Positions 47,188 through 57,963 are shown, counted from the first letter of the stretch. The stretch is DNA of 64,000 nt from Paraglaciecola marina (GCF_004360155.1 NZ_SAIS01000018.1:1-64000); one strand, 5' to 3'. Translations and numbers: made by a program. Notes: generated from the letters alone by a model not told the origin.

Positions 47188-47211
47188 AACGGCCCAGAAA
47201 GGGCCGTTTTT
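47188..47211. terminator. Bidirectional hairpin between acpP and fabF
   Basis: Arms AACGGCCC (47188-47195) and GGGCCGTT (47201-47208) pair perfectly around AGAAA; on the minus strand the second arm is followed by TCTTTTTTC. It probably terminates most acpP transcripts, giving acpP excess over fabF. Confidence 0.85.
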
Positions 47212-47224
47212 AAATAACTATAAC

Positions 47225-47464
47225 TTACGCGTCTTTATTAGCGTTAACGTAATCAATAGCAGATTGAACAGTTGTGATTTTTTCAGCTTCTTCGTCAGGA
47301 ATTTCAGTATCAAATTCTTCTTCAAGAGCCATAACTAATTCAACAGTGTCTAATGAATCCGCACCTAAATCATCAACGAAAGAAGCTTCAGATTTAACTT
47401 CCTCTTCTTTTACACCTAATTGCTCGATAATGATTTTTTTTACGCGTTCTTCGATGTTACTCAT
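47225..47464 (-). CDS. acpP: Acyl carrier protein
   Basis: Acidic 79-residue carrier of growing fatty acyl chains. The phosphopantetheine serine is in [19 protein letters not shown], and the rest is near-identical to enterobacterial ACP. Own promoter predicted upstream; terminator downstream. Confidence 0.98.
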   Translation of the reverse strand: MSNIEERVKKIIIEQLGVKEEEVKSEASFVDDLGADSLDTVELVMALEEEFDTEIPDEEAEKITTVQSAIDYVNANKDA

Positions 47465-47508
47465 AATTCTAGTTATCCTTTAAAGTACCTAGATATAAAT
47501 TTGCGAGT

Positions 47509-47537
47509 AGTGTATTCAGCAAATCGAGGCCTTGCAA
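47509..47537 (-). promoter_or_regulatory. Putative acpP promoter
   Basis: On the minus strand TTGCAA (47537 to 47532), 17-base spacer, TACACT (47514 to 47509), about 45 bases before the acpP start. It fits the separate, strong transcription of acpP known in E. coli. Confidence 0.45.
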
Positions 47538-47632
47538 GTAAGTCACTCAACTTTTTATCTGGTCCAACCACTCACGGTTAAATAAATAATCGTTATTACT
47601 GTCTGCACATAATACCACATGTGCGACAATCG

Positions 47633-48370
47633 TTAACCCATGTACATGCCACCATTTACATGAATTGTTTCACCAGTGATATAAGCTGCTTCTTCACTGA
47701 CTAAAAAACCAACCGCTGCAGCAATCTCTTTAGGATCACCTAAACGATTAGCAGGGATATCTTTAAAAATATTCTCTTTTTGTTCGTCTGTTAGGGCTTT
47801 AGTCATATCTGTATCAATAAAACCAGGGGCAACAACGTTTACTGTTATACCTCTAGATGCAACTTCACGGGCCATAGACTTGCTAAAACCAATTACCCCC
47901 GCTTTAGCCGCTGCATAGTTAGCTTGGCCAGGATTACCTGTTGTCCCAACTACTGAGCCAATATTAACGATTCTACCCTTTCTCTTTTTCATCATGCCAC
48001 GAAGTACTGCTTTTGACATTTTAAAAATAGAAGTGAGGTTAGTATCTATAATACCTTGCCACTCATCATCTTTCATACGCATAAGAAGATTGTCACGGGT
48101 AATTCCGGCATTATTTACCAAGATATCTACAGGGCCGTATTCTTCAGTAATTTCTTTTAAAACATTCGCCATTGAATCAGGATCAGCAACATTTAATACT
48201 TTACCAGTACCATCTGATTGCAAATATTCACCAATTGCTTTTGCGCCGTTTTCAGAAGTTGCAGTTCCTATAACTACCGCACCATCCGCCACTAGACGCT
48301 CTGCAATTGCGCGACCAATACCACGGCTTGCGCCTGTTACTAAGGCAATGCTGCCATTTAATTTAGACAT
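47633..48370 (-). CDS. fabG: 3-oxoacyl-ACP reductase
   Basis: NADPH-dependent short-chain dehydrogenase of 245 residues. It has the cofactor motif TGASRGIGRAIAE, NNAG, the catalytic Ser in NIGSVVG, and YAAAKAGVIGF for Tyr and Lys. It follows fabD by 17 bases. Confidence 0.97.
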   Translation of the reverse strand: MSKLNGSIALVTGASRGIGRAIAERLVADGAVVIGTATSENGAKAIGEYLQSDGTGKVLNVADPDSMANVLKEITEEYGPVDILVNNAGITRDNLLMRMKDDEWQGIIDTNLTSIFKMSKAVLRGMMKKRKGRIVNIGSVVGTTGNPGQANYAAAKAGVIGFSKSMAREVASRGITVNVVAPGFIDTDMTKALTDEQKENIFKDIPANRLGDPKEIAAAVGFLVSEEAAYITGETIHVNGGMYMG

Positions 48371-48387
48371 TTGTACTCTCTACTTGA

Positions 48388-49314
48388 CTAGTTTAAGTCT
48401 GATACAGACTCTAAAGAACCTATGGCTTTACATGTTAAAGCCTTATTTATACGCTTAGTTAAACCTGTAAGCACCTTACCTGGACCGATTTCATATAGGT
48501 TATCGACACCTAATTGATGTAATTGGTTCACTGTTTCAGTCCATCTTACTGGGCTATAAAGCTGAGCAATTAACGCTTTTTTAATTGCTTCAGGATCAGA
48601 CTCCATCTCAACATCTACATTATTGATAACTGGTATTTGAGGCGCCGTGAAATCTATATCATTTAGCAATACTGATAACTTATCTGCTGCAGGCTTCATC
48701 AACGCACAATGAGAAGGTACGCTAACAGGTAAAGGTAAGGCTCTTTTAGCCCCCTGCTCTTTACATAGCTCAGCGGCACGTTCAGCGGCTTCTTTATTTC
48801 CCGCAATAACTACTTGCCCTGGTGAGTTAAAATTAACTGCAGCAACTACCATATTAGAATCAACTTGAGCTTGTTCGCAACTGGCAATGACTTTTTCATC
48901 TTCCAAACCGATTATTGCGTACATGGCTCCAACACCCTGTGGAACAGCTTCTTGCATAAATTGTCCACGTGCTTCAACCAATTTAATCGCATCTTTAAAA
49001 TCAATGACACCCGCACATACTAAGGCAGAATATTCCCCTAAACTATGTCCTGCCATATAAACTGGTAAAGGCATGTTATTTTCTTTTAACACTTGAAATA
49101 TTGCATAACTGGCGGCTAATAAAGCTGGTTGGGTTACTTGTGTTTGCCCTAACTTTACTTCATCGTTATTTACTACGTCCCATAAATCATATTGCAAAAC
49201 CTCACTAGCGGCTGCAAATGTATTTTCTACAGTTGGGAATTCAGAGGCTAAGTCACTCAACATTCCTAAAAACTGTGATCCTTGGCCCGGAAAAACCCAT
49301 GCTTGTTTACTCAT
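48388..49314 (-). CDS. fabD: Malonyl-CoA:ACP transacylase
   Basis: Loads malonyl groups on ACP. The 308-residue protein has the GQGSQ motif near the N-terminus, the active serine in GHSLGEYSA and the second catalytic His in the VPSHCALM segment. 24 bases downstream of fabH. Confidence 0.97.
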   Translation of the reverse strand: MSKQAWVFPGQGSQFLGMLSDLASEFPTVENTFAAASEVLQYDLWDVVNNDEVKLGQTQVTQPALLAASYAIFQVLKENNMPLPVYMAGHSLGEYSALVCAGVIDFKDAIKLVEARGQFMQEAVPQGVGAMYAIIGLEDEKVIASCEQAQVDSNMVVAAVNFNSPGQVVIAGNKEAAERAAELCKEQGAKRALPLPVSVPSHCALMKPAADKLSVLLNDIDFTAPQIPVINNVDVEMESDPEAIKKALIAQLYSPVRWTETVNQLHQLGVDNLYEIGPGKVLTGLTKRINKALTCKAIGSLESVSDLN

Positions 49315-49338
49315 AAAACATTTCTCTAAATAATTAAA

Positions 49339-50298
49339 TTAATAACGAACTAAGGCTGATGCCCAAGCAAACCCGCCTCCAAAGGCTTCTAACAACAAAT
49401 TTTGCCCTCTTTTAATACGGCCATCGCGAATCGCAGTGTCTAAAGCGGTAGGTACAGTCGCTGCTGAAGTATTGCCATATTTTTCTAGGGTAAGTACCAC
49501 CTGATCTAATGACATATCTAGCTTCTTAGCCGTTGCTTTAATAATGCGGAAGTTAGCTTGATGGGGTACTAACCAGTCTAAATCAGATTTTTGCATATTA
49601 TTGGCAGCCAGTGTTTGCTCTACCACTTCACTTAACTTAGTTACGGCAACTTTAAATACTTCATTGCCTTTCATGCTGCCCCAGTTTTCGTGAACGGATT
49701 GTTCATTTCCTCTTTGAGGGTTGCCGACTGTAAGCAAGTCACCATATGAGCCAGCAGCATTAATATGAGTGGATAAAATACCTGGTTCTTCACTTGCTTC
49801 TATAATAGTTGCACCGGCAGCATCACCAAACAAAATAACCATAGTTCGGTCTTCTGGATTTATTAAACGGCTTAAACAATCGGTACCAACCACAAGTATA
49901 CGTTTTGCCATACCTGACTTTATATATTGATCAGCAACGCTCAATGCATAGCAATAGCCGGCACAAGCAGCGGCAACGTCAAAAGCTGGAATACCATCAA
50001 TATCTAAGGCCTTTTGAATCTCGCACGCTGTGCTAGGTAATGCGTAGCGACCTGACGTGGTCGCGCAAACAATCATGTCCAACGATTTAGCGTCGATTCC
50101 CGCAGCTTCTAATGCTTTCTGGCTCGCTTCAGTCCCCATAGTTGCAGCGGTTTCATGTTTGCCAATAATCCTTCTTTCTTTAATACCGGTACGATCTGTA
50201 ATCCATTCGTCAGACGTGTCAACCATAGTTGATAAGTCGGCATTTGTTCTTATTTCGCTTGGGTAGTAACTACCCGTGCCTATTATTCTGGAATTCAT
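49339..50298 (-). CDS. fabH: 3-oxoacyl-ACP synthase III
   Basis: Initiating condensing enzyme of 319 residues. The active-site cysteine is in [11 protein letters not shown], the histidine in VPHQANFRI and the asparagine in [10 protein letters not shown], giving the Cys-His-Asn triad. Its start abuts the plsX stop. Confidence 0.97.
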   Translation of the reverse strand: MNSRIIGTGSYYPSEIRTNADLSTMVDTSDEWITDRTGIKERRIIGKHETAATMGTEASQKALEAAGIDAKSLDMIVCATTSGRYALPSTACEIQKALDIDGIPAFDVAAACAGYCYALSVADQYIKSGMAKRILVVGTDCLSRLINPEDRTMVILFGDAAGATIIEASEEPGILSTHINAAGSYGDLLTVGNPQRGNEQSVHENWGSMKGNEVFKVAVTKLSEVVEQTLAANNMQKSDLDWLVPHQANFRIIKATAKKLDMSLDQVVLTLEKYGNTSAATVPTALDTAIRDGRIKRGQNLLLEAFGGGFAWASALVRY

Positions 50299-51327
50299 TT
50301 ATTCGTGACGCTCCATTAAAGCCGCTTCTATTTTATCTTTTATTTTTTCAGGAACCTGCATCTCAACTTCTTGTATGGACTTACGAATTGCATACAAAAA
50401 AGCCTCTGACGAGGCATTACCATGGCTCTTCACCACAATTCCGCGCAATCCTACCAGACTAGCACCATTATACTGGTCGGGTTTCATGCGCAAATATAAT
50501 CTATGGAAAATCGGTAGAGCTACCTTAGCTAAAATAGAGAAGTACCAATTTTGTTGGGATACTCTTTTTATTTCTTCGAAAATGAACTTAAATAAGCCTT
50601 CCCATGATTTTAATGCAATGTTCCCCACAAAACCGTCTGTCACTATGACGTCAGCTTTTTCTGAAAAAATATCGTGGCCTTCTATATACCCAATGTAATT
50701 GATACTTTTAGAATCCGTTAACAATCTAGCAGTTTGCTTAACTTGATCATTTCCCTTTATTTCTTCAACGCCCACATTAAGTAAGGCTACTTTTGGTTGA
50801 TGAATACTACCAATCTGTTCAGCTAAGACTGACCCCATAACAGCATATTGAAATAAGACTTCTGAATCGCAGTTGATATTTGCACCTAAATCCAACAAAT
50901 TGACTTTACCATTATTTTTAGTTGGAATTTGCGTGACTAGCGCTGGCCGGTCGATACCTGGTAATGTTTTTAATACATAAAAGGCCATGGTTAACAACGC
51001 ACCAGTATTACCTGCGCTAACACAAGCATCTGCCTTGCCGTCTTGCACAAGGTCTAAAATTCTACGCATCGACGAATCTTTTTTATGTCTTAATGCATGT
51101 GAAGGAGAGTCATCCATTAATACCTCTTGAGAGCATTCAGACAACTCAAGACGGTTTTGGATTTCAATAGATTGTTTGTTGAACCATTCAAGCGTGATTG
51201 CTTGTGGGCCACACAGTATTATATTTAAGGTAGGGGTTTCTTGCAGTGCTTTTAATACTGCAGGGAAAATAATATGGGGGCCGTGATCGCCCCCCATGAT
51301 ATCTAACGCTATGGTTAGATGGCTCAA
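50299..51327 (-). CDS. plsX: Phosphate acyltransferase PlsX
   Basis: Forms acyl-phosphate from acyl-ACP for phospholipid synthesis. The 342-residue protein starts IALDIMGGDHGP and has the conserved SAGNTGALL, LGANINCD and VTDGFVGNIALKSWEG blocks of PlsX. Follows rpmF by 20 bases. Confidence 0.96.
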   Translation of the reverse strand: MSHLTIALDIMGGDHGPHIIFPAVLKALQETPTLNIILCGPQAITLEWFNKQSIEIQNRLELSECSQEVLMDDSPSHALRHKKDSSMRRILDLVQDGKADACVSAGNTGALLTMAFYVLKTLPGIDRPALVTQIPTKNNGKVNLLDLGANINCDSEVLFQYAVMGSVLAEQIGSIHQPKVALLNVGVEEIKGNDQVKQTARLLTDSKSINYIGYIEGHDIFSEKADVIVTDGFVGNIALKSWEGLFKFIFEEIKRVSQQNWYFSILAKVALPIFHRLYLRMKPDQYNGASLVGLRGIVVKSHGNASSEAFLYAIRKSIQEVEMQVPEKIKDKIEAALMERHE

Positions 51328-51347
51328 TGTTCTATTACTTTAATAAA

Positions 51348-51518
51348 TTAAAGAGATAAAACTTTTTTGCCTTTGTAGTAACCATCAGCGGTCACGTGAT
51401 GACGAACATGCGTCTCACCCGACGTTGAATCTACAGACAAAGCAACAGTACCAAGCGCATCGTGTGAACGACGCATACCACGCTTTGAACGAGCTTTTTT
51501 ACTCTTCTGTACAGCCAT
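51348..51518 (-). CDS. rpmF: 50S ribosomal protein L32
   Basis: Small gene found by reading the gap between yceD and plsX: ATG at 51518, stop at 51348, 56 residues. The product begins [19 protein letters not shown] and ends [11 protein letters not shown], as in gammaproteobacterial L32. It lacks the zinc cysteines, as expected for this lineage. Ten bases downstream of yceD. Confidence 0.97.
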   Translation of the reverse strand: MAVQKSKKARSKRGMRRSHDALGTVALSVDSTSGETHVRHHVTADGYYKGKKVLSL

Positions 51519-51528
51519 TATTTTACTC

Positions 51529-52056
51529 CTAGTCTCGCTTAAGTTCTTTCAAAACCGCGAACGGGTTTGGACGTTCATCGGCCGGTTCAATTTTTCCAAA
51601 ACTCATTTTGTCTCGCTTTTGTTTGCAATCCTCCTCTGCATGAAGGGCTACAATAGGCAAAGATAAAATCAGTTCATCTTCAAGACACTGAAATAAATTG
51701 ATTTCTCCGTGGTCATCGACCTCTACCGGTTCGTAAACATCCGGTAATTCATCTTCGTCTTCTTCTTCAGAACCCTGCACAGGACTGAAACAAAAAGATA
51801 CATCCATAGGATGTTCAAAGACTTCATTACATCTTTCACAGCGTAGTGATGTTAAGCATGCCATTTGACCTTGAAAATAAGTAAGACCCTGCTCGTCTTT
51901 TGCAAACTTAATTTCAACATCAATTTCACTGGCAACATCAGCAACCATCCCAAGCAATCTTGGCATATCAGATGCTAAAATAACTCCCCTATAATCGGAA
52001 CGTTTATTAGCACTTTTTACTGGGTCCAATCGCTTGGGTAATTTCACTTTCTGCAT
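51529..52056 (-). CDS. yceD: YceD family (DUF177) protein, 23S rRNA accumulation
   Basis: 175-residue protein with the DUF177 CxxC pair in [11 protein letters not shown] and the acidic block after it, ending FAVLKELK. YceD is needed for correct 23S rRNA levels in E. coli and plants. First gene of the rpmF-plsX-fab operon. Confidence 0.92.
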   Translation of the reverse strand: MQKVKLPKRLDPVKSANKRSDYRGVILASDMPRLLGMVADVASEIDVEIKFAKDEQGLTYFQGQMACLTSLRCERCNEVFEHPMDVSFCFSPVQGSEEEDEDELPDVYEPVEVDDHGEINLFQCLEDELILSLPIVALHAEEDCKQKRDKMSFGKIEPADERPNPFAVLKELKRD

Positions 52057-52146
52057 AGCGCGCGCATATTATAGTTTCAGCGTTTATTAGTCAAAGAAAA
52101 TATCAGAGAAATTATCACGAGCTTACTAGGTGGATCCTAGGTTAAT

Positions 52147-52791
52147 ATGGCTACTATCCAAATTACTAATTGTAACCTTGTTCAACCAATGAAAATAGTA
52201 CTTGCTTCTAGCTCTCTTTACAGACAATCAGTTTTGCAAAAATTAAACATTCCATTTTCTTCATTAGCACCTGATATTAATGAGTCAGCTAATCTGGATG
52301 AAACAATAGAGGAACAAGTTATAAGGCTTGCGGAGCAAAAAGCTAAATCAGTTTCAAATAAACTTAAAGACAAACAAGCCTATGTAATTGGTTCTGACCA
52401 ACTTGCTAGCCTTAATGGTATTGTTCTCGGAAAGCCGGGTGATTATATTCGTGCAAAACAACAATTAATGAGTGCAAGTGGCCAAACTGTAAAGTTTTAC
52501 ACTGGGTTATGTTTGTTTTGTGCAAATAAAAACTTAATAGAAACAATTGTTGATGTATATGAAGTCACATTTAAACGATTAACAGAAACACAAATAGACA
52601 CCTACTTAACTATTGAGAAACCTTTTGACTGCGCGGGCAGTTTTAAAAGTGAGGGGCTAGGTATTGCTTTATTCTCATCACTTAAGGGTACAGATCCCAA
52701 TAGTTTAGTTGGACTACCATTAATTCGTCTAATTGAGTTATTTGATAAAATGTCTGTTGATATCTTTGACTTTATGCAAAATCCTAATTAA
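52147..52791 (+). CDS. yceF: Maf-family nucleoside-triphosphate pyrophosphatase YceF (m7GTP)
   Basis: Maf protein that hydrolyses modified nucleotides; the YceF branch prefers m7GTP. Motifs are ASSSLYRQSVLQKL near the N-terminus, GSDQL and FDCAGSFKSEGLG. The frame starts at 52147 with an AGG at five bases; conserved MKIVLASSS begins at 52189 and is the alternative. The DQL at the third motif fits YceF rather than YhdE. The end overlaps the converging HAD gene by 4 bases. Confidence 0.9.
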   Translation: MATIQITNCNLVQPMKIVLASSSLYRQSVLQKLNIPFSSLAPDINESANLDETIEEQVIRLAEQKAKSVSNKLKDKQAYVIGSDQLASLNGIVLGKPGDYIRAKQQLMSASGQTVKFYTGLCLFCANKNLIETIVDVYEVTFKRLTETQIDTYLTIEKPFDCAGSFKSEGLGIALFSSLKGTDPNSLVGLPLIRLIELFDKMSVDIFDFMQNPN

Positions 52792-53429
52792 ACAATCTCT
52801 GTTAATTCACTCAAAGAATCAATGATTGCTATCGGTTTGTAGCGCATTAAGGTCTTACTTTCATGAACGCCGAAACTCACTGCAACCCTATCCATGCCGA
52901 TAGACTCTGCCATTTCCATGTCATAAATTGTATCACCTACCATTACAACTTCACTAACTTGTAAATTTAGTTCCGCTAATATTTGCTTGAGCATATCAGG
53001 AGACGGCTTACTGTTGGCATCATCTGCCGTCCTTGAAGTGGTGAACAAATGGCCGGTATTAGAATGCAACAAATTATGCTCTAACCCTAGTCTCGCTTTT
53101 CCTGTAGCAACAGCTAAGACATGTCCTCTAGACTTTAACTCTTCGAGCATATCTAAGGCCCCTTCAAACATTGGGCTACTAATTTGAGAATGGTTTTTAA
53201 AATGTTCTTTATAGGTGACCATTAGCTTTATTGCTTCTTCATGATCATCAATTGAGAAGAGCTTTTTTAGAGCAGGCAATAAACTTATTCCGATAACATT
53301 TTTTGCTTCGTTATAGCTTGGTACAGGTAATCCAAAATGTTTAGCACTGATCTGCATGCTTTCTACAATTTTTGTTACAGAATCCATTAAGGTTCCATCC
53401 CAATCAAAAATTATTGCCTTATATTTCAC
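52788..53429 (-). CDS. HAD-superfamily phosphatase (phosphoglycolate phosphatase-like)
   Basis: HAD subfamily IA hydrolase of 213 residues. Motif [11 protein letters not shown], motif [12 protein letters not shown], and motif III KPSPDML with [10 protein letters not shown] are intact. Substrate unknown; perhaps a phosphoglycolate or sugar phosphate. It overlaps the rluC stop codon by 11 bases and is thus coupled to rluC. In E. coli rluC is followed directly by yceF, so this gene is an insertion relative to that order but is common in Alteromonadales. Confidence 0.9.
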   Translation of the reverse strand: MKYKAIIFDWDGTLMDSVTKIVESMQISAKHFGLPVPSYNEAKNVIGISLLPALKKLFSIDDHEEAIKLMVTYKEHFKNHSQISSPMFEGALDMLEELKSRGHVLAVATGKARLGLEHNLLHSNTGHLFTTSRTADDANSKPSPDMLKQILAELNLQVSEVVMVGDTIYDMEMAESIGMDRVAVSFGVHESKTLMRYKPIAIIDSLSELTEIV

Positions 53430-54372
53430 TTCTCAACCTTTTTAAAACATTTATTAACTGTAATTCTAATGGAGCTTTAAAGCTGACCCTTTCCTCGGTG
53501 TTAGGATGTATAAACGCTAAAGAATGAGCATGTAAAAATAAGCGCTTAAGTCCAAGATTTTTTGTTCTTGTTTCAAATTCAGCATCTCCATATCGATCAT
53601 CACATGCTATTGGATGACCCGCATGTAAACAATGCACCCTAATTTGGTGAGTACGACCTGTAATGGGAGAGGCTTCGACTAAAGTAGCTTGATTAAAAAG
53701 CTCTAAAATTCGGTACCGAGTTTCTGAAGGCTTACCTTCATCATTCACTAACACCATACGCTCACCAGATTTTAAAGTATTTTTAAGTAACGGAGCTTTA
53801 ACTTTAAATCGATTCGCTGGCCATTCACCTGCTACTAATGCTTGATAACGCTTATCTACTTTTCTATCTCTTAATTGTTCGTGTAAGTTTTTTAACGCCG
53901 AACGACGTTTAGCGATCAATAAACAACCGGATGTATCTCTATCAAGCCTATGTACTAGTTCTAAAAATTTTTGCTGTGGTCTTAATGCTCTAAGCCCCTC
54001 AATCACACCAAAACTTAGACCACTACCACCATGGACTGCGGTACCTGAAGGTTTATTAAGTACAATTATCCAATCATCTTCATATAGAATACTCGCTTCT
54101 AAACTAGACACTTTCTCTAACTTTGTTGAAGGCAACGCCGTGGGTTCTGATACTCTAATGGGAGGAATACGTAATTCATCATGAGCACATAACTTGTACT
54201 CTGGCTTGACTCTTTTCTTGTTAACACGCACCTCACCCTTTCGTAAAATACGATAAATGAGGCTTTTAGGTACTCCTTTTAATAAAGTACGCAAATAGTT
54301 ATCTATCCTTTGACCTTCAAGGTCGGGATCGACGGTTATAAATTGAACTTTTTCAAATAATAGGTCTGCCAT
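53419..54372 (-). CDS. rluC: 23S rRNA pseudouridine(955/2504/2580) synthase
   Basis: Pseudouridine synthase of 317 residues. An N-terminal S4 RNA-binding domain (about residues 15 to 70, [25 protein letters not shown]) precedes the catalytic domain with the active Asp in [10 protein letters not shown] and the conserved RTHQIRVH. It is divergent from rne across the long leader region, as in E. coli. Confidence 0.94.
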   Translation of the reverse strand: MADLLFEKVQFITVDPDLEGQRIDNYLRTLLKGVPKSLIYRILRKGEVRVNKKRVKPEYKLCAHDELRIPPIRVSEPTALPSTKLEKVSSLEASILYEDDWIIVLNKPSGTAVHGGSGLSFGVIEGLRALRPQQKFLELVHRLDRDTSGCLLIAKRRSALKNLHEQLRDRKVDKRYQALVAGEWPANRFKVKAPLLKNTLKSGERMVLVNDEGKPSETRYRILELFNQATLVEASPITGRTHQIRVHCLHAGHPIACDDRYGDAEFETRTKNLGLKRLFLHAHSLAFIHPNTEERVSFKAPLELQLINVLKRLRSEI

Positions 54373-54425
54373 ATCCGGCGTATTCTAACTGAATTTTAAT
54401 AATAGTTGTCTAGTATTTTAATTTC

Positions 54426-54455
54426 TTGCCAGTATTACCGATTTAATGTGATAAT
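54426..54455 (+). promoter_or_regulatory. Putative rne promoter (extended -10)
   Basis: TTGCCA at 54426-54431, 18-base spacer, GATAAT at 54450-54455 preceded by TGT, giving an extended -10. A second candidate is TTGACA at 54677-54682, but it has a poor spacing to its -10. Confidence 0.45.
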
Positions 54456-54523
54456 ACGCGAGTTTTCATACATGAAGTAAATGTATAAAACAAAATAATG
54501 AATTAAATGTTCTGTATGCATAA

Positions 54524-54628
54524 ACGACCAAAAGTCGTAAACATAGATTGCTCACCAGTTTCGGTGAACCAACAGTGAAGTGTGTAACTTTTCACTGATT
54601 ATGGTTAAACAGAACGCTTACATCAGCG
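54524..54628 (+). promoter_or_regulatory. Array of four hairpins in the rne leader
   Basis: Four consecutive hairpins: ACGAC-CAAAA-GTCGT (54524-54538); TCACC-AGTTTC-GGTGA (54552-54567); CAGTGAAGT with ACTTTTCACTG, a 2-T bulge and GTGTA loop (54573-54597); CGCT-TACATC-AGCG (54615-54628). Their order and single-stranded AU-rich linkers would suit feedback cleavage by RNase E, which is inference. Confidence 0.5.
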
Positions 54629-54960
54629 ATATAAATATCTTACTGAACGCATACGATGTAAAGAAGACGAATTGAATTGACAATATATTTGAACATATAT
54701 AAAGCCAAATAATAGAGCTAAGTATTTCGAATATAATAAGTTTTAAAGTATATATTTTTATCTAAACTGCAGCCGTGTTTAGAGCCTATCAACATATAGG
54801 TAAAGTGTTTGAAAGTAATGCATTAAATAATTAATGGCAATTACACGTACAAAAAAACTTAACTAAAAGTATACAGTCGTGAGGCTGGATCAAACAGGTG
54901 TCTAATCACTTAGTCATTCTTTACTTAGTAGCGGTCGGTACATTACTGAGCTAAATAAGA

Positions 54961-57900
54961 ATGAAAAGAATGTTAATCAATGGTACTCAGCAAGAAGAAT
55001 TGCGAGTAGCACTTGTAGATGGGCAAAAGTTGTATGACTTGGACATAGAAAGTCCAGGACACGAACAAAAAAAAGCCAATATATATAAAGGTACAATCAC
55101 CCGAGTAGAACCTAGTTTAGAAGCAGCATTTGTAGATTACGGTGCAGAAAGACATGGTTTTTTACCTCTCAAAGAAATAGGTAGAACCTACTTCCCAAAA
55201 GGCTATAAGTTTGAAGGCCGCCCTAATATTAAAGAGGTCATCAAAGAAGGCCAAGAAGTAATAATTCAAATTGATAAAGAAGAACGTGGCCAAAAAGGCG
55301 CAGCGTTAACCACCTTTATTAGCTTAGCAGGTAGTTACCTAGTATTAATGCCAAACAACCCTCGTGCAGGTGGTATTTCTCGTCGTATTGAAGGTGATGA
55401 AAGAACTGAATTAAAAGCGGCGTTAAGTGGATTAAATCTACCCGACGGTATGGGGTTAATCGTAAGAACAGCAGGTGTTGGAAAATCATCTGAAGAGTTA
55501 GCCTACGATTTAGACTATCTAGTATCAGGCTGGGGTCGTATTAAAGAAATGGCCGACTCTCGCCCAGCGCCTTTCTTAATTCATCAAGAAAGTGACGTAG
55601 TAGTTCGTGCAATACGTGACTACCTAAGACGTGATATCGGCGAAATACTGATTGATAAAACAGCAGTACACGAACGTGCCTTAAAGCATGTTGAACAAAT
55701 GCGTCCAGATTATGCAAATCGTGTAAAGCTATACAAAGGTGACGTACCTCTATTCAGTCATTACCAAATTGAAAGTCAAATAGAATCGGCCTTCCAACGT
55801 GAAGTGCGATTACCTTCAGGCGGCTCTATTGTTATTGACCCAACAGAAGCTTTAATCTCTATTGATATCAACTCTGCCCGTGCAACAAAAGGCAGCGATA
55901 TTGAAGAAACAGCATTTAATACTAACTTAGAAGCAGCTGATGAAATCGCTAGGCAGTTACGCCTTAGAGATGCGGGTGGTTTAGTGGTAATAGACTTCAT
56001 TGATATGACACCAGTACGTCATCAAAGAGAAGTAGAAAACCGCATGAAAGAAGCAGTTAGAGGAGACCGAGCTAGAGTGCAACTTGGTCGTATTTCTCGT
56101 TTCGGTTTATTAGAAATGTCTCGCCAGCGTTTACGTCCTTCTTTAGGTGATTCTGCTCACAATGTATGTCCACGTTGTAGTGGTCATGGCACGGTACGTG
56201 GTACAGAATCCTTAGCCTTATCTGTTTTACGGATAATGGAAGAAGAAAGTATTAAAGACAATACAGGTCAAATAGAGGCACAATTGCCTGTTAATGTTGC
56301 AACCTATTTACTTAATGAAAAACGTAAGTCAGTAAGAAGCATAGAAAAACGTCACACAGTTCAGTTGGTTATTATTCCTAATCCGAACATGGAAACACCT
56401 CATTACAGTATTTCTCGTCGTAGACCCGATGAAGCTTTACAAGATATGAGTTATAACTTGCCTCTTATTGAGCAAGAAGAAACCATTACCGATAAAACAG
56501 TGGCGCCAGCGTTAGCAAAAGAGCAACCAGCTTTACAAAGCCTTATAGAGCCCAATAAAACCAGGCCAACTCAAGTAGCAAGTAAACCAGCTGCAGAAGA
56601 AAGCTTGCTGACTAAGATTGGTAAATGGTTCCAAGGCTTACTAAAAGAAGAACCTAAAGAAGTACCAAAGAAAAATACTCGTACACGTAATCAAAATGGT
56701 AGCCAGCGTAAAGGCAAGAATAGCCGTAATGATCGTAACAAACGAAATGGCAAAAACTACGAACGTAACGAGAAGAATGATCGTGGCGAGCGTAATGACC
56801 GTAACGACAAGTCAACAAAACGGAATGATCGTTCAGAGCGCAAACCAAGAAACGACAATCGTAAGCCTCGTCGTAACGATAAAGCCCACGACACAGAAGC
56901 TCAAACCAATCAAAATCAAGAGGTTCATAATAATGTTCCTGCTAAGAAAAAGGAGAAGGTTGCAGAGCGTCGTAAGCGCAGAGACACTAGGCGTAGTGTG
57001 AGAGTAGAATCAGAAAAGGTTGAAAATACCAAATCTGCTGCTTTGGCTACTAAAGAAGAAACTACAAACGTTGAGCACATAGATACTAATTCAGTACCCA
57101 GTGTTACGACCGCAGCGACGAATGTAAATACTAGTATTCCTGCAGTAGAGACTAGTCCTGCAAATGTAGAAGCCACAACTGAAAAAGTCGAAACTTCTAC
57201 TGTATCTAATGACGAAGAGCAAAAGCCACGTACACGTAGCCGTCGCTCACCTCGCCATGTTAGAGCTGCCGGTCAAAAACGCCGTAAAGAAACCGAAGTA
57301 TCTGATGATACAGCCGTTGAAAACAAAACCGCTGATATTACAGAGGCAAACGGTGTTGACACGATTAAGGTTGAAACCCAAGTAGCAGAAGAAGGTAATA
57401 AAGCTCCAGACGTTAAGCTAACTCAAGCCGAGCCAAGTGCTAAGCAAGATGAGTTACAATTTGATGAGCCGGCAAAAGTTGAGGAAACACCTGTTCCCGT
57501 AGTTGAACAAGCAACCCCTGAACAGGTTTCTTTAGAGTTATCAGATGACGAACCTAAAGCCATCGAGCCTACACCTGCTCCTGCTGAAACAGCCCCTGTT
57601 GTTGAAGCAAAAGCTGTAGAACTAGAGGCGCCCAAAGAGAAGGCTTTAGAAGCACCTATTAAAGCTAAGGTAGCTCCAAAAGCCACCTCTTTGAAAGTGT
57701 CGAAAAAGGTTAAGTCACAATCTGTTTCAGCACCTATGGCAAGACCTGCAGAAATTACTGAAGACTTTGCTGAGGTTAATATTGGCTCTTTAGCTGACGA
57801 AGCTCGCCCAGAGCTTACACGTTCAACTAAAACAGCGGCAATATTAAGTGCATCTAATAAGGCTACAGCACCAGCGTTTAGACCAGGAACAGACTCTTAG
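54961..57900 (+). CDS. rne: Ribonuclease E
   Basis: Endoribonuclease of 979 residues and scaffold of the RNA degradosome. In order: S1 domain (about residues 35 to 120), RNase H and 5'-sensor regions, catalytic aspartates at 302 (SIDINSAR) and 345 (VVIDFIDM), zinc-link cysteines CPRC at 403-406, and a disordered C-terminal half. The amphipathic segment [14 protein letters not shown] (about 548 to 562) is the likely membrane-targeting helix. Residues 580 to 690 are Arg/Lys/Asn-rich RNA-binding repeats, and the C-terminus has SAPMARP near 923, similar to the PNPase-binding end of E. coli RNase E. Confidence 0.96.
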   Translation: MKRMLINGTQQEELRVALVDGQKLYDLDIESPGHEQKKANIYKGTITRVEPSLEAAFVDYGAERHGFLPLKEIGRTYFPKGYKFEGRPNIKEVIKEGQEVIIQIDKEERGQKGAALTTFISLAGSYLVLMPNNPRAGGISRRIEGDERTELKAALSGLNLPDGMGLIVRTAGVGKSSEELAYDLDYLVSGWGRIKEMADSRPAPFLIHQESDVVVRAIRDYLRRDIGEILIDKTAVHERALKHVEQMRPDYANRVKLYKGDVPLFSHYQIESQIESAFQREVRLPSGGSIVIDPTEALISIDINSARATKGSDIEETAFNTNLEAADEIARQLRLRDAGGLVVIDFIDMTPVRHQREVENRMKEAVRGDRARVQLGRISRFGLLEMSRQRLRPSLGDSAHNVCPRCSGHGTVRGTESLALSVLRIMEEESIKDNTGQIEAQLPVNVATYLLNEKRKSVRSIEKRHTVQLVIIPNPNMETPHYSISRRRPDEALQDMSYNLPLIEQEETITDKTVAPALAKEQPALQSLIEPNKTRPTQVASKPAAEESLLTKIGKWFQGLLKEEPKEVPKKNTRTRNQNGSQRKGKNSRNDRNKRNGKNYERNEKNDRGERNDRNDKSTKRNDRSERKPRNDNRKPRRNDKAHDTEAQTNQNQEVHNNVPAKKKEKVAERRKRRDTRRSVRVESEKVENTKSAALATKEETTNVEHIDTNSVPSVTTAATNVNTSIPAVETSPANVEATTEKVETSTVSNDEEQKPRTRSRRSPRHVRAAGQKRRKETEVSDDTAVENKTADITEANGVDTIKVETQVAEEGNKAPDVKLTQAEPSAKQDELQFDEPAKVEETPVPVVEQATPEQVSLELSDDEPKAIEPTPAPAETAPVVEAKAVELEAPKEKALEAPIKAKVAPKATSLKVSKKVKSQSVSAPMARPAEITEDFAEVNIGSLADEARPELTRSTKTAAILSASNKATAPAFRPGTDS

Positions 57901-57933
57901 TCTTAGTAAAAACTAGCGCTAGCTAACATTATA

Positions 57934-57963
57934 TGCCGTGGGGTAACTCCCCACGGCATTTTT
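57934..57963 (+). terminator. Strong terminator of rne
   Basis: Perfect 10-bp stem TGCCGTGGGG (57934-57943) and CCCCACGGCA (57949-57958), loop TAACT, then TTTTT. Confidence 0.92.

Larger units (their letters stand above)
54373..54960 (+). other. rne leader and rluC/rne divergent region
   Basis: 588-base non-coding stretch. A likely promoter at 54426-54455 would give a leader of about 500 bases before the rne ATG. The leader has several hairpins (entries below). This resembles the E. coli rne leader, which is about 360 bases and is cut by RNase E for autoregulation, but I see no sequence identity to it. No open reading frame of note. Confidence 0.55.

Noticed and set aside
54677-54705. Second promoter candidate (TTGACA) in the rne leader
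   Set aside because: The -10 match is poor or spaced at only 15 bases, so it was not listed as a feature.
56700-56880. Short repeated units that might suggest a CRISPR or VNTR
   Set aside because: They are in-frame codon repeats for Arg, Asn and Asp inside the RNase E disordered region, irregular in length and without spacers.
56654-57176. Minus- and plus-strand alternate frames in the rne C-terminal half
   Set aside because: Low-complexity shadows caused by the biased composition of the rne coding strand.
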